Below, piece by piece: positions 36,701 through 45,034 of a stretch of DNA of 64,000 bases. The notes under the pieces are model-generated. The model had not been told where the DNA came from. It ran no database searches and saw only the letters and a list, made by a program, of their open reading frames with translations. The position numbers and the translations under genes are program-made. Source of the stretch: Myxococcus hansupus (lineage in GTDB: Bacteria > Myxococcota > Myxococcia > Myxococcales > Myxococcaceae); contig NZ_CP012109.1 of the NCBI RefSeq assembly GCF_000280925.3, forward strand, positions 6,530,501-6,594,500, given 5' to 3'. Numbering within the stretch: the first letter of the stretch is position 1; every line of letters starts with the position of its first letter.

Positions 36701-39624
36701 CCCGGAGCGTCCGCTTCGCCGTCGAAGGCGTGACGCCGAACTATCCCTCCACCCTCTTCCCCATCAGCGTGGAGCTGGAGCAGACCCGTGACGCGCAACG
36801 CGTTGACCCGGCCTTCGCGGGCGTGCCGGGCGTGGGCTCGGATACCAGCGCCCTCGCGCCCCGCGCCTTGCCCAACGTGAATGCCGACCTGGCGCTCACG
36901 GACTTCGCGATCGCCTTCGAAGCAGCCTTCCCGGCCACGCTGAAGGTCGCGACGGGCAACCGTCCCGCGGCGGAGCTGGGTGGCACGGCGCAACCTCCGA
37001 CCGTGTGGGCGGTGCGCTTCGACGCGGATGGCATCTCGCGCTTCGTCGTCGAGCGCGAGAAGCCGGACTTCTATGCACTGGCTCCGTTGTCGACGGAGCT
37101 GGTGTCGCGGTCCCGCGTGCGCATCCAGGCGTACGTGCCCGGCAAGGGGCTCGTGCCCGACGCGACGAACCAGGACTTCCAAGCCGTGGACATGGACGCC
37201 TGGATGCAGGAGTTCCTCGCCGCCTCGGACGTCTTCTTCTCCGCTCCGTTCGCGGTGCCCGCGTGGCTCATCGAGGAGGACCATGCCTCCTTCGAGCAGG
37301 CCGTGAAGGCGAAGGACGACGTGGCGACGCTCCTGGCCGGACAGGTGGGCGCGGTGGTGGACGGCTCGGGAGGCAACACCGCCGAGGCCGCCGAGGCGCT
37401 ACGTCAGCAGATGCTCATCCGCCTCTCCAGCGCGTACGAGGTCAGCTCCGTCATCCAGTATCCGGTGGCGGTCGGCTCGCCGTACTCGGACGGGGCCACC
37501 GCGCCCAGGCTTTCCGGCAAGCCCACGCTGAACCTGCGCGCCACGGGCGCGACGGACACGCTCGTCACGCTGGCGGCGGCGTACCAGGTGAGCCAGCTCA
37601 GCGTCACGCAGATGCTCGCGACCTCGCCGGACCTCTTGAACACGGGGGGCATCGTCACCTTCGAAACGCAGACGCGTGAGCTTCAGCCGGGCGACACGCT
37701 GTTGAAGTTGAGTGAGGCCTTCGGCACCACGCTGGAGGGGCTCGCCTACGGCCTGTCGGTGCCGGCGGGTGACGGCCTGTTCAAGCCGGGCGCGGTCCTC
37801 AACCTCGTCAGCGTGGCCAGGAGCGTCACGAACGGAGGGACGTTCGATGACCTGGCCACCTTCTTCAACGCCACGGTCGAGCGCGTCGCAGACAACGTCC
37901 GTGACCTGCCGGGCCTGCTGCGCACGAACGCCGTCGTCACCTACCAGGGTGAAAGCGTGACGGTGCAGGCGGACCAGACGTTGGCGGACGTCGCGGCCGA
38001 GTTCACGGGGGCCCCGAGCCCCGCGCAGCTCGCCGCCTCGGCGGGTGTGCGCAACGACCCGAACCTCCTGGTGCCCGCCAAGGTCGCGCGCCTGCTGGCG
38101 GCGCTGCCGGACGCGACGCTGAGCACGTCGAAGGTGCCCCTGAAGAACGGTGGTTCCACGGCCAACTTCCTGCTGACGGTGAAGTCGCCAGCGGAGACGC
38201 GGCGGCTGTTCCTCGAGCTCGACTACGTGCTGAACGAGCTGGAGCACGAAGTGGGACAGCAGGGCACGGTGGAGGGCTACCAGTCCTCCTCGTGGCTCAC
38301 CTTCGTTCTGCCCCTGGGCGAGGAGGGCCGTGAGCCCGCCAACGTGGACACGGAGATTGGCCAGGTGGTGGTGCCGGTGCCGCTGCGCGCCTATCCGACG
38401 CCGCCCTCGCTCAAGGGCCAGAGCGCCGTCACCAGCGCACCCGAGGCGTCCAACCTGTCCGAGACACTGGCGTGGGACTACGCGTTCGACTTCGAGAGCC
38501 AGACGTCCGACCAGGACGCACTTCGTGTCGAGGTGCTCTTCAACGAAGCAGGCGGCGCGCGGGCCCTGCCGAAGGCGGAGACCGAGGACCTCTTCCAGAG
38601 TCTGGCGCAGTTCATCAGCGTGTACCCGCAGGTGAAGGAAGACCTTGCCTTGCTGTTGACGCTGAAGCCGGGTGAGCAGAACCCCAAGGCGCTCGGGGCG
38701 GTGCGGACCATGGCGGAGCTGATGGCTCGGGTGGGCCGGCACACGTCACCGCGAGCGCTGACGAAGACCGCCGCACCGGCGGGGCTTCGCTTCGAGTACG
38801 GAGTGGTCGACACACGCACGGCGGACGTGCCGCCGAAGCTGGAAACACTGACGCTCACGGCGCTGGCGGTGCCACAGGGGTACGAGGGCCAGTGGCCGGC
38901 GCTCTTCGTGTCGGTGCTTGGCGCGGGCTACGTGCCCATGGAGCTGACCTTCCACGACGATGACAAGGCCATCTACCGCTACCCGCCCGAGACGCCCTCG
39001 GGCCGGCCGCTCACACTTCGCTTCGCCTACCCACTGCTGAACCTGAACACTGAGGAGAACGGCACGGCGGGCGTGTCGCTGCGGCGCAACGAGAACCTGC
39101 TGGTGGACCGGGCCACGAACAGGGACTTCATCTACCAGACGCCCCAAACCCGCTTCTCCAACCTCGCCGTTCCGCTGAATGCCTTCACGAGCGCCTTCAA
39201 CATCAACCTCGCGGGAGACCTGGAGTCGTCGCTCGACGCGCTCTTCGCCACGCTGCTGGGAGACAATCCTGACGGGCGCACGGTGAAGACAGCCTGCTAC
39301 TACGGCTTCCAGCTCGCGCAGCCCGCCACGAACACCAGCGCCCAGCTCCGCGTCCAGGCGCCGGCCAGGGCCGGGAAGCGGTTGGCGGAGGCGGACCAGT
39401 GGCTCGTCAGTCAGCTCCCCGTCTTCCTGCGCCCCAACACGGTCTTCACCCCCAGCTACGTCCAGGAGTTGGTAGCGGCCATCGCGTCCTGGCGGGCGAA
39501 CAACCCCGCCTCGGAACAAGGAGGCATGTTTGTCTTCGAGGTGTCGGTCTTCTCGGCGCTCGACCTGACCACCCCACAACCCCTGCTCCAGCTCACGCGG
39601 CTGGTCTATCTGGGCCTGGAGTAA
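27800..39624 (+). CDS. Module protein 7: giant LysM-like repeat protein (about 3,940 aa) with apparent frameshift
   Basis: ATG 27800 starts a good N-terminus (MDLKRLEEILAAHTTGGVLTLP), but the frame must shift by -1 in the C5 run at 27,863-27,867 to enter the long frame (DALESSDVQTLLEQDY) that stays open to 39,624. One added C restores a continuous gene. The N-terminal ~1,100 residues are extended beta-rich sequence. Three arrays of degenerate LysM-like modules (GDTL--LA--Y-V----L--LNPG-----L--GT-L-VP) follow at about residues 1400-1880, 2485-2970 and 3240-3440, each followed by a beta-rich domain. There is no signal peptide. LysM modules usually bind peptidoglycan or chitin; these are far from consensus, so binding is inferred. 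Confidence 0.8.
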
Positions 39625-39724
39625 CAAAGACGACGCATCTGCCCTTGGCGAGGCTTCCGGCAGTGCTGCGTGCATTTCGATGTCAGTCCCCGTTGCTAAT
39701 GTTTTGCTCCCCCAAGGAGCTTTG

Positions 39725-41578
39725 ATGCTCATCCGAAACGTCGCACTGGCAATAGGCTGCGCCGCTTTGCAGTTTGGCTGTTCGAATCTCTCGAATGAGA
39801 CGAACGAGATTGTCAGCAACCTGGTTCAAGCAGGGTTTCCCGAAGACGACATCATGGTCGTCGGCGAGAAGGTCTACGTTGGACGAGACGCGCATGTGAG
39901 CCTGGACGCGTCCCGCGAGATGCTCGCGCCGGACGCGTCCACGAAAGAGCACTACCGGACCGCCAATCAGGTCAACCCGACGCTACAGGTCATCTGCATC
40001 GACGGCGCCGCGATGACGGGCGCGTTCAGCACGGGCCTCGACCAGGCCATCCAGAGCTACAATGGGCTGAGCCTCAATTTCACGCTGCGCCGGACGCCCA
40101 GCACCTGGTGCGACTTCACCATCCGTGCGGAGATGGCTCCGGGCATGGTTGGCGGCGAGGCCGGCTTCCCCTCCGGCGGCATGCCGTATCACACCATCCG
40201 GATCGGCAGCGGGCTGGCCCCCTACAGCCTCGGCGTCATCAAGCACGTGATTGTGCATGAAATCGGTCACACCCTGGGCCTCCGCCACACGGACTACTAC
40301 AACCGCAGCATCAGTTGCGGCGTGGGGGGCAACGAGGGTGACGCCAGTGTCGGTGCCATCCATATTCCAGGCACACCCACAGAGGCGGTGGTCGGCAACT
40401 CCATCATGAACTCCTGTTTCCGCACGTCCGAGACAGGTGACTTCAGGCCCAGTGACGCCACCGCGCTCAGGGCGATGTTCCCGCCCCAGGCGTTCACGGA
40501 GTGGCTTTGGGCTCCGCAGTTCACCCCGCCCTTCCACCTGTCGGCGGACGAGCCGTCGGTCCGCGACATGGGGGCTCGCTTCGTCGACCTCAATGGGGAT
40601 GGCAGGGCCGACTTCGTCTATCACCGCGATTTGGATGGAACGGTTGCGCAGAAGGGGGCCTACCTGAACACCGGGACGGGCTGGCAGTGGGCGCCACAGT
40701 TCACGCCTCCCGTCCCCATTACCGCGGACAACGCAGTCATGGGAGACAGGGGGGCTCGCTTCGCCGATCTCAACGGAGACGGCAGGGCCGACCTCGCCTA
40801 CCACCGATACATCGATGGGACGACCTCGCAGATGGGTGCCTACCTGAACACCGGAAACGGCTGGGCGCCGGCTCCGCAGTTCACGCCCCCCTTCCACATC
40901 GTCGCGGACGGCGTGGGCTGGCTGGGCGCGGCGTTCGCCGACCTGAACGGCGATGGCCGTGACGACTTTGTCCATCACCGGTGGATGAACGCGACCTACC
41001 AGCAGGCTGGGGCCTATCTGAACACCGGAAACGGATGGGAGTGGGCGCCCCAGTTCACCCCGCCCTTCCACCTGTCCGCAGACGACCACGTCGTGGGCGA
41101 CATGGGGGCGCGACTCGTCGACCTCAACGGCGATGGCAGGGCCGACTTCGTCTACCACCGCCAGCTTCAGGGCTCGAATCCTCAGAAGGGGGCCTACCTG
41201 AACACCGGAAGCGGCTGGGCGTCCGAGCCGTTGTTCACGCCGCCCGAACCCATCGTGAGCGACCAGGCCGCCTGGGGTGACATGGGGGCCCGCTTCGCCG
41301 ACCTCGACGGCGATGGACGGGCTGACTTCGTCTACCACCGCTATCTCGACAGTGGGTTCCGGCGGAAGGGGGCCTACTTGAACACCCTCTACGGGTGGCG
41401 ATGGTCTCCGGATTACACGCCGCCCTTCCACATCGCCGCGGAGAATGTGGGCTGGCTGGGCGCTGCGTTCGCCGACCTGGATGGTGACGGCCGCGACGAA
41501 CTGGCCCACTTCCGGTGGCTGAACGGGGCCTATCAACAGACCGGGGCCTACGTTCTGACTCGACTTTCGCCATTTTGA
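39725..41578 (+). CDS. M57 (HEIGH-motif) metalloprotease lipoprotein with FG-GAP-like repeats, 3' end cut by an IS
   Basis: ATG 39725 follows a CAAGGAG ribosome binding site. The N-terminus is a lipoprotein signal with lipobox QFGC. The catalytic domain contains HEIGHTLGLRHTDY, the metzincin-like zinc motif of M57 peptidases. The C-terminal half is six FG-GAP/VCBS-like repeats with the calcium-loop pattern DLNGDGRAD. Repeats 3 and 6 share an extra GWLGAAFADL...YQQ-GAY form, so a three-repeat unit was duplicated. The last residues (TRLSPF) and stop come from the terminal inverted repeat of the neighbouring insertion sequence, so the native C-terminus is missing. It is probably still a surface protease. 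Confidence 0.85.
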   Translation: MLIRNVALAIGCAALQFGCSNLSNETNEIVSNLVQAGFPEDDIMVVGEKVYVGRDAHVSLDASREMLAPDASTKEHYRTANQVNPTLQVICIDGAAMTGAFSTGLDQAIQSYNGLSLNFTLRRTPSTWCDFTIRAEMAPGMVGGEAGFPSGGMPYHTIRIGSGLAPYSLGVIKHVIVHEIGHTLGLRHTDYYNRSISCGVGGNEGDASVGAIHIPGTPTEAVVGNSIMNSCFRTSETGDFRPSDATALRAMFPPQAFTEWLWAPQFTPPFHLSADEPSVRDMGARFVDLNGDGRADFVYHRDLDGTVAQKGAYLNTGTGWQWAPQFTPPVPITADNAVMGDRGARFADLNGDGRADLAYHRYIDGTTSQMGAYLNTGNGWAPAPQFTPPFHIVADGVGWLGAAFADLNGDGRDDFVHHRWMNATYQQAGAYLNTGNGWEWAPQFTPPFHLSADDHVVGDMGARLVDLNGDGRADFVYHRQLQGSNPQKGAYLNTGSGWASEPLFTPPEPIVSDQAAWGDMGARFADLDGDGRADFVYHRYLDSGFRRKGAYLNTLYGWRWSPDYTPPFHIAAENVGWLGAAFADLDGDGRDELAHFRWLNGAYQQTGAYVLTRLSPF

Positions 41579-42073
41579 GGGCGAGCGAGTCGGCAGAGCG
41601 AGGGCATGAAGGGCAGAGTGTAGAAACGGCCATCGAGGGAAGCTGAAGAGAGGTCTGCCAAGACTTTCCTCCAGCCCACAGCACCGACACCGATGGCCGC
41701 CTCTCATTTTTACTCATCGCTGGACGTTCTGCATCTGGTTCGGCCGGCCTTCTCCCGGCCGAGATTCCTGCGCTTCGTCGTTCTGTTCGCCGACTGGGTG
41801 CGCTGCACGGGCGTCCACGCCGTCACCGAGGCGCTCGTACGCAGTGGCGTGTCCGGCGTGCGCCACCACGCGGCCTTCCACTGATTCTTCTCTCGTGCCC
41901 GCTGGTCCGTGGATGAGTTGGGCCATCGGGTGCTGCTGCACCTGTGCACGCACCTGAACGGCCCGCTGCGCCTGGTGCTGGACGACACGTTGTGTACGCA
42001 TAAGGGGCCGGAGGTGTTCGGACTGGGAACACACCTGGATGCGGTGCGCTCCGCTCGCAAGGTGCGTACCTTC

Positions 42074-42076
42074 GCC
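42074..42076. repeat. 3-bp target duplication of IS3 element A (GCC), left copy
   Basis: GCC immediately precedes the element end TGGGCCTGCTCC. The right copy is at 44,626-44,628, directly after CTACTCCCA. Three-base duplications are normal for the IS3 family. Confidence 0.75.
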
Positions 42077-42107
42077 TGGGCCTGCTCCGGTTCGGTGGAC
42101 AGGTTGA

Positions 42108-42922
42108 CTATGCTGCCAGCCTCTTGGTTTCGGCCATCCGCTCGTACTCCGCAGGGCAGACGTAGCCCAGGGCTGAGTGGCGCCGCTTCCGGTTGTAGAA
42201 CACCTCAATGTACTCGAACAGCGACTGCTTCGCCGCCTCACGCGTCTTGAAGCGGGTGACGTAGACGAGCTCCAACTTCAGGGTGGAGAAGAAGCTTTCC
42301 GCCACGGCGTTGTCCCAGCAGTTACCCTTGCGCGACATGCTGCATCCGATGCCGTGCTCCTCCAGCAGCCGGCGGTAGTCCTCGCTTGCGTATTGGCTGC
42401 CCCTATCCGAGTGGTGAAGTTGCGGGGCGGGACGGCTGAGCAACGCCATGTCGAGTGCGCGCAGCACCAGGCCGCGGTCGATTCTCTCGCCCATCGCCCA
42501 GCCCACCACCTTGCGGCTGAAGAGGTCCAGCAGCACCGCCAGGTACAGCCAGCCCTCGTCGGTCCAGACATAGGTGATGTCACCCACCCACGTACGGTGG
42601 AGCTGACCGGGTTGGAAGTTCCTCTCCAGGGTGTTCGGCGCCACGGGGTGGTGGTGGGCCGAGTCGGTGGTCCGTACGAAGCGACGCCGTGCACGGCCAC
42701 GCAGGCCCGCCTGGCGCATCAGGCGAGCCACTCGCTTCCGCGCCACCCGCTGGCCTCTCGCTTTGAGTTCCGCATGCACCCGCGGAGCGCCGTACGTGCC
42801 CCGGCTCTCCTGGTGGACGGCTGCCACTTCGAGATGAAGCGCCCGGTCGCGTTGCTTCCGCTCGCACTCGGGCCGCGCCGCCCAGGCGTAGTAGCCACTG
42901 CGTGAGACGCCCAGGTGACGAC
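42108..42922 (-). pseudogene. IS3 element A OrfB, main 3' part
   Basis: This holds all of the OrfB integrase region from RHLGVSRSGYYAW onwards, including the DDE core (WVGDITYVWTDEGWLYLAVLLDLFSRKVVGW, HHSDRGSQYAS, GNCWDNAVAESFFSTLKLEL) and the C-terminal EYERMAETKRLAA. Its 5' 18 or so codons lie at 44,199-44,253, beyond element B. The open frame running into B sequence at its start is spurious. Confidence 0.85.
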
Positions 42923-42974
42923 TGGGAGTAGCCCGGTTCCGTGGACACCCGAGATGTGATGGAAGGAGCACGGG

Positions 42975-43298
42975 ATGTCCGCGACTGACGAGAAGCAGAG
43001 GAAGCCCCGTAGGCCACGCCGGGAGTTCACGGCGGAGTTCAAGGCCGGGGCGGTGAGGCTGGTGCTGGAGGAGGGGAAAACGATTCCCCAGGCCGCCCGA
43101 GACTTGGACCTGACGGAGTCAGCGCTGCGGCTGTGGGTCGAGCAGACGAAGACGGACCGGGGCGGGGGCAGGCCTGGAGCGCTGACGACGGTGGAGCGCG
43201 AGGAACTCTCTCGGCTGCGCAAGGAGAACCGGGAGCTGCGGATGGAGCGGGAGATACTAAAAAACGCGGCGGCCTTCTTCGCGAAGGAGATGAAGTGA
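42975..43298 (+). CDS. IS3-family transposase OrfA (element B)
   Basis: The 107-residue protein has an N-terminal helix-turn-helix (RREFTAEFKAGAVRLVLEEGKTIPQAARDLDLTESALRLWV) and a C-terminal leucine-zipper-like coiled coil (EREELSRLRKENRELRMEREILK), the standard OrfA of the family. It recognises the element ends. A slippery A-AAA-AAC heptamer at 43,259-43,265 lies in the proper zero-frame phase, so part of the ribosomes should shift by -1 to make the OrfAB transposase. The stop overlaps the OrfB GTG by GTGA. Confidence 0.93.
   Translation: MSATDEKQRKPRRPRREFTAEFKAGAVRLVLEEGKTIPQAARDLDLTESALRLWVEQTKTDRGGGRPGALTTVEREELSRLRKENRELRMEREILKNAAAFFAKEMK
43259..43265 (+). promoter_or_regulatory. Programmed -1 frameshift site in element B
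   Basis: A-AAA-AAC is the classic X-XXY-YYZ slippery heptamer. It is read in the OrfA frame as CTA-AAA-AAC, and the OrfB frame is exactly -1 and open through this point. The same site occurs in element A on the other strand. Confidence 0.75.
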
Positions 43299-44164
43299 AG
43301 TTCTCCTTCATCCACGCGAAGAAGGCCCTCTTTCCCGTCGCTGTCCTCTGTCGTCACCTGGGCGTCTCACGCAGTGGCTACTACGCCTGGGCGGCGCGGC
43401 CCGAGTGCGAGCGGAAGCAACGCGACCGGGCGCTTCATCTCGAAGTGGCAGCCGTCCACCAGGAGAGCCGGGGCACGTACGGCGCTCCGCGGGTGCATGC
43501 GGAACTCAAAGCGAGAGGCCAGCGGGTGGCGCGGAAGCGAGTGGCTCGCCTGATGCGCCAGGCGGGCCTGCGTGGCCGTGCACGGCGTCGCTTCGTACGG
43601 ACCACCGACTCGGCCCACCACCACCCCGTGGCGCCGAACACCCTGGAGAGGAACTTCCAACCCGGTCAGCTCCACCGTACGTGGGTGGGTGACATCACCT
43701 ATGTCTGGACCGACGAGGGCTGGCTGTACCTGGCGGTGCTGCTGGACCTCTTCAGCCGCAAGGTGGTGGGCTGGGCGATGGGCGAGAGAATCGACCGCGG
43801 CCTGGTGCTGCGCGCACTCGACATGGCGTTGCTCAGCCGTCCCGCCCCGCAACTTCACCACTCGGATAGGGGCAGCCAATACGCAAGCGAGGACTACCGC
43901 CGGCTGCTGGAGGAGCACGGCATCGGATGCAGCATGTCGCGCAAGGGTAACTGCTGGGACAACGCCGTGGCGGAAAGCTTCTTCTCCACCCTGAAGTTGG
44001 AGCTCGTCTACGTCACCCGCTTCAAGACGCGTGAGGCGGCGAAGCAGTCGCTGTTCGAGTACATTGAGGTGTTCTACAACCGGAAGCGGCGCCACTCAGC
44101 CCTGGGCTACGTCTGCCCTGCGGAGTACGAGCGGATGGCCGAAACCAAGAGGCTGGCAGCATAG
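43295..44164 (+). CDS. IS3-family transposase OrfB (element B)
   Basis: The 289-residue product (GTG start at 43,295; also reached by -1 frameshifting from OrfA) contains the HTH_21-like N-terminus (CRHLGVSRSGYYAW) and the rve/DDE integrase core. Catalytic Asp is in WVGDITYVW, Asp in HHSDRGSQYAS, and Glu in NAVAESFFSTLK. No disruption is visible. The OrfAB fusion is the active transposase in this family. Confidence 0.93.
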   Translation: MKFSFIHAKKALFPVAVLCRHLGVSRSGYYAWAARPECERKQRDRALHLEVAAVHQESRGTYGAPRVHAELKARGQRVARKRVARLMRQAGLRGRARRRFVRTTDSAHHHPVAPNTLERNFQPGQLHRTWVGDITYVWTDEGWLYLAVLLDLFSRKVVGWAMGERIDRGLVLRALDMALLSRPAPQLHHSDRGSQYASEDYRRLLEEHGIGCSMSRKGNCWDNAVAESFFSTLKLELVYVTRFKTREAAKQSLFEYIEVFYNRKRRHSALGYVCPAEYERMAETKRLAA

Positions 44165-44249
44165 TCAACCTGTCCACCGAACCGGAGCAGGCCCAGACAG
44201 AGGACAGCGACGGGAAAGAGGGCCTTCTTCGCGTGGATGAAGGAGAACT

Positions 44250-44573
44250 TCACTTCATCTCCTTCGCGAAGAAGGCCGCCGCGTTTTTTAGTATCTCCCG
44301 CTCCATCCGCAGCTCCCGGTTCTCCTTGCGCAGCCGAGAGAGTTCCTCGCGCTCCACCGTCGTCAGCGCTCCAGGCCTGCCCCCGCCCCGGTCCGTCTTC
44401 GTCTGCTCGACCCACAGCCGCAGCGCTGACTCCGTCAGGTCCAAGTCTCGGGCGGCCTGGGGAATCGTTTTCCCCTCCTCCAGCACCAGCCTCACCGCCC
44501 CGGCCTTGAACTCCGCCGTGAACTCCCGGCGTGGCCTACGGGGCTTCCTCTGCTTCTCGTCAGTCGCGGACAT
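44250..44573 (-). CDS. IS3-family transposase OrfA (element A)
   Basis: This copy is identical in translation to OrfA of element B, with the same helix-turn-helix and coiled coil. It is intact, but its OrfB partner is interrupted 55 bases later by element B, so element A cannot make its own OrfAB. It could still supply OrfA, which in the family can act as a repressor of transposition. Confidence 0.9.
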   Translation of the reverse strand: MSATDEKQRKPRRPRREFTAEFKAGAVRLVLEEGKTIPQAARDLDLTESALRLWVEQTKTDRGGGRPGALTTVEREELSRLRKENRELRMEREILKNAAAFFAKEMK

Positions 44574-45034
44574 CCCGTGCTCCTTCCATCACATCTCGGG
44601 TGTCCACGGAACCGGGCTACTCCCAGCCTTCGGCCACGTCTGGGTAGCGTTGGCGGTATTACTCGCTGCTGGTGCTCTGGTTTCTGCGCCTCGACACCGA
44701 CATGGCGCACCTCGGCTTGCCGCAGCGCCCCTGGTATCGCACTAAGGACACCGTCAGCTTCGCAGACATTCTCCGCTTGGCTCAGGACACCCTTGTCGGC
44801 GTGGATTGGACACGCCCAGCATGCACCCTCTATCGCGTCCTGGCCAATGCTGCCTCGCCACTGGCCCGCGTTGCCTGAGCTGCGGGGCAGAATGGCGAAA
44901 GTCGAGTCTGAGCGCCCAACGTGGCGGAGCGTCACAGACGCGCAATTAGAGGGGACATAGACTTAGCCCGCTACCACGGATTACGTTGTGCATGCCGTTT
45001 ACCGCCGCAGGTGTACGGCATCCTTGGAGAACTG

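Larger units (their letters stand above)
42923..44195 (+). mobile_element. IS3-family element B, complete (1273 bp), nested in element A
   Basis: The boundaries are TGGGAGTAGCCC at the left and GGAGCAGGCCCA at the right, flanked by a GAC duplication (42,920-42,922 and 44,196-44,198). OrfA and OrfB are intact and joined by a canonical -1 frameshift site. The encoded proteins match element A without visible difference, so B looks young and potentially active. Confidence 0.9.
42077..44625 (-). mobile_element. IS3-family element A, interrupted by identical element B
   Basis: The element reads on the minus strand from 44,625 to 42,077. Without the inserted element B and the 3-bp duplication it is 1273 bp, exactly the length of B. 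Its ends are TGGG...CCCA with imperfect inverted repeats sharing CCGGTTC-GTGGACA. OrfA is intact; OrfB is split after about 18 codons. The flanking GCC duplication shows that it jumped into the older transposase gene. Confidence 0.88.
41694..44878 (+). pseudogene. Transposase pseudogene (DDE, IS701/IS4-like), interrupted and deleted
   Basis: The first part encodes MAASHFYSSLDVLHLVRPAF and continues to VSGVRHHAAFH, where a TGA (41,882-41,884) replaces what is probably a Trp codon. The same frame then goes on with FFSRARWSVDELGHRVLLH and LVLDDTLCTHKGPEVFGLGTHLDAVRSARK, containing the DDE-type LDDT strand. The IS3 insertion splits it after TFA (42,076). On the far side FGHVWVALAV (from 44,629) continues in frame. 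A deletion then joins it to a C-terminal piece in another frame (YYSLLVLWFLRLD ... WYRTKDTVSFADILRLAQ), ending at 44,878. It is certainly inactive. Confidence 0.8.
41557..44908 (+). mobile_element. Internally deleted IS (IS701/IS4-like transposase) carrying nested IS3 elements
   Basis: The ends are an 18-bp perfect inverted repeat, GACTCGACTTTCGCCATT at 41,557-41,574 and its complement at 44,891-44,908. After removing the inserted IS3 element and its 3-bp duplication, only 800 bp remain, too short for a full transposase of this type. No target duplication matches at the outer ends (TTCT against TGAG), so one flank has probably been rearranged. The left repeat lies within the last codons of the M57 protease gene. 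Confidence 0.8.

Noticed and set aside
19335..39624. Prophage or phage-tail-like contractile injection system
   Set aside because: No recognisable terminase, portal, baseplate, sheath, AAA ATPase or lysis gene is present, and protein sizes do not fit the usual order.
41557..44908. Composite transposon carrying cargo between inverted IS3 copies
   Set aside because: The two IS3 copies are nested, with a 3-bp duplication inside the first copy; nothing but IS sequence lies between them.
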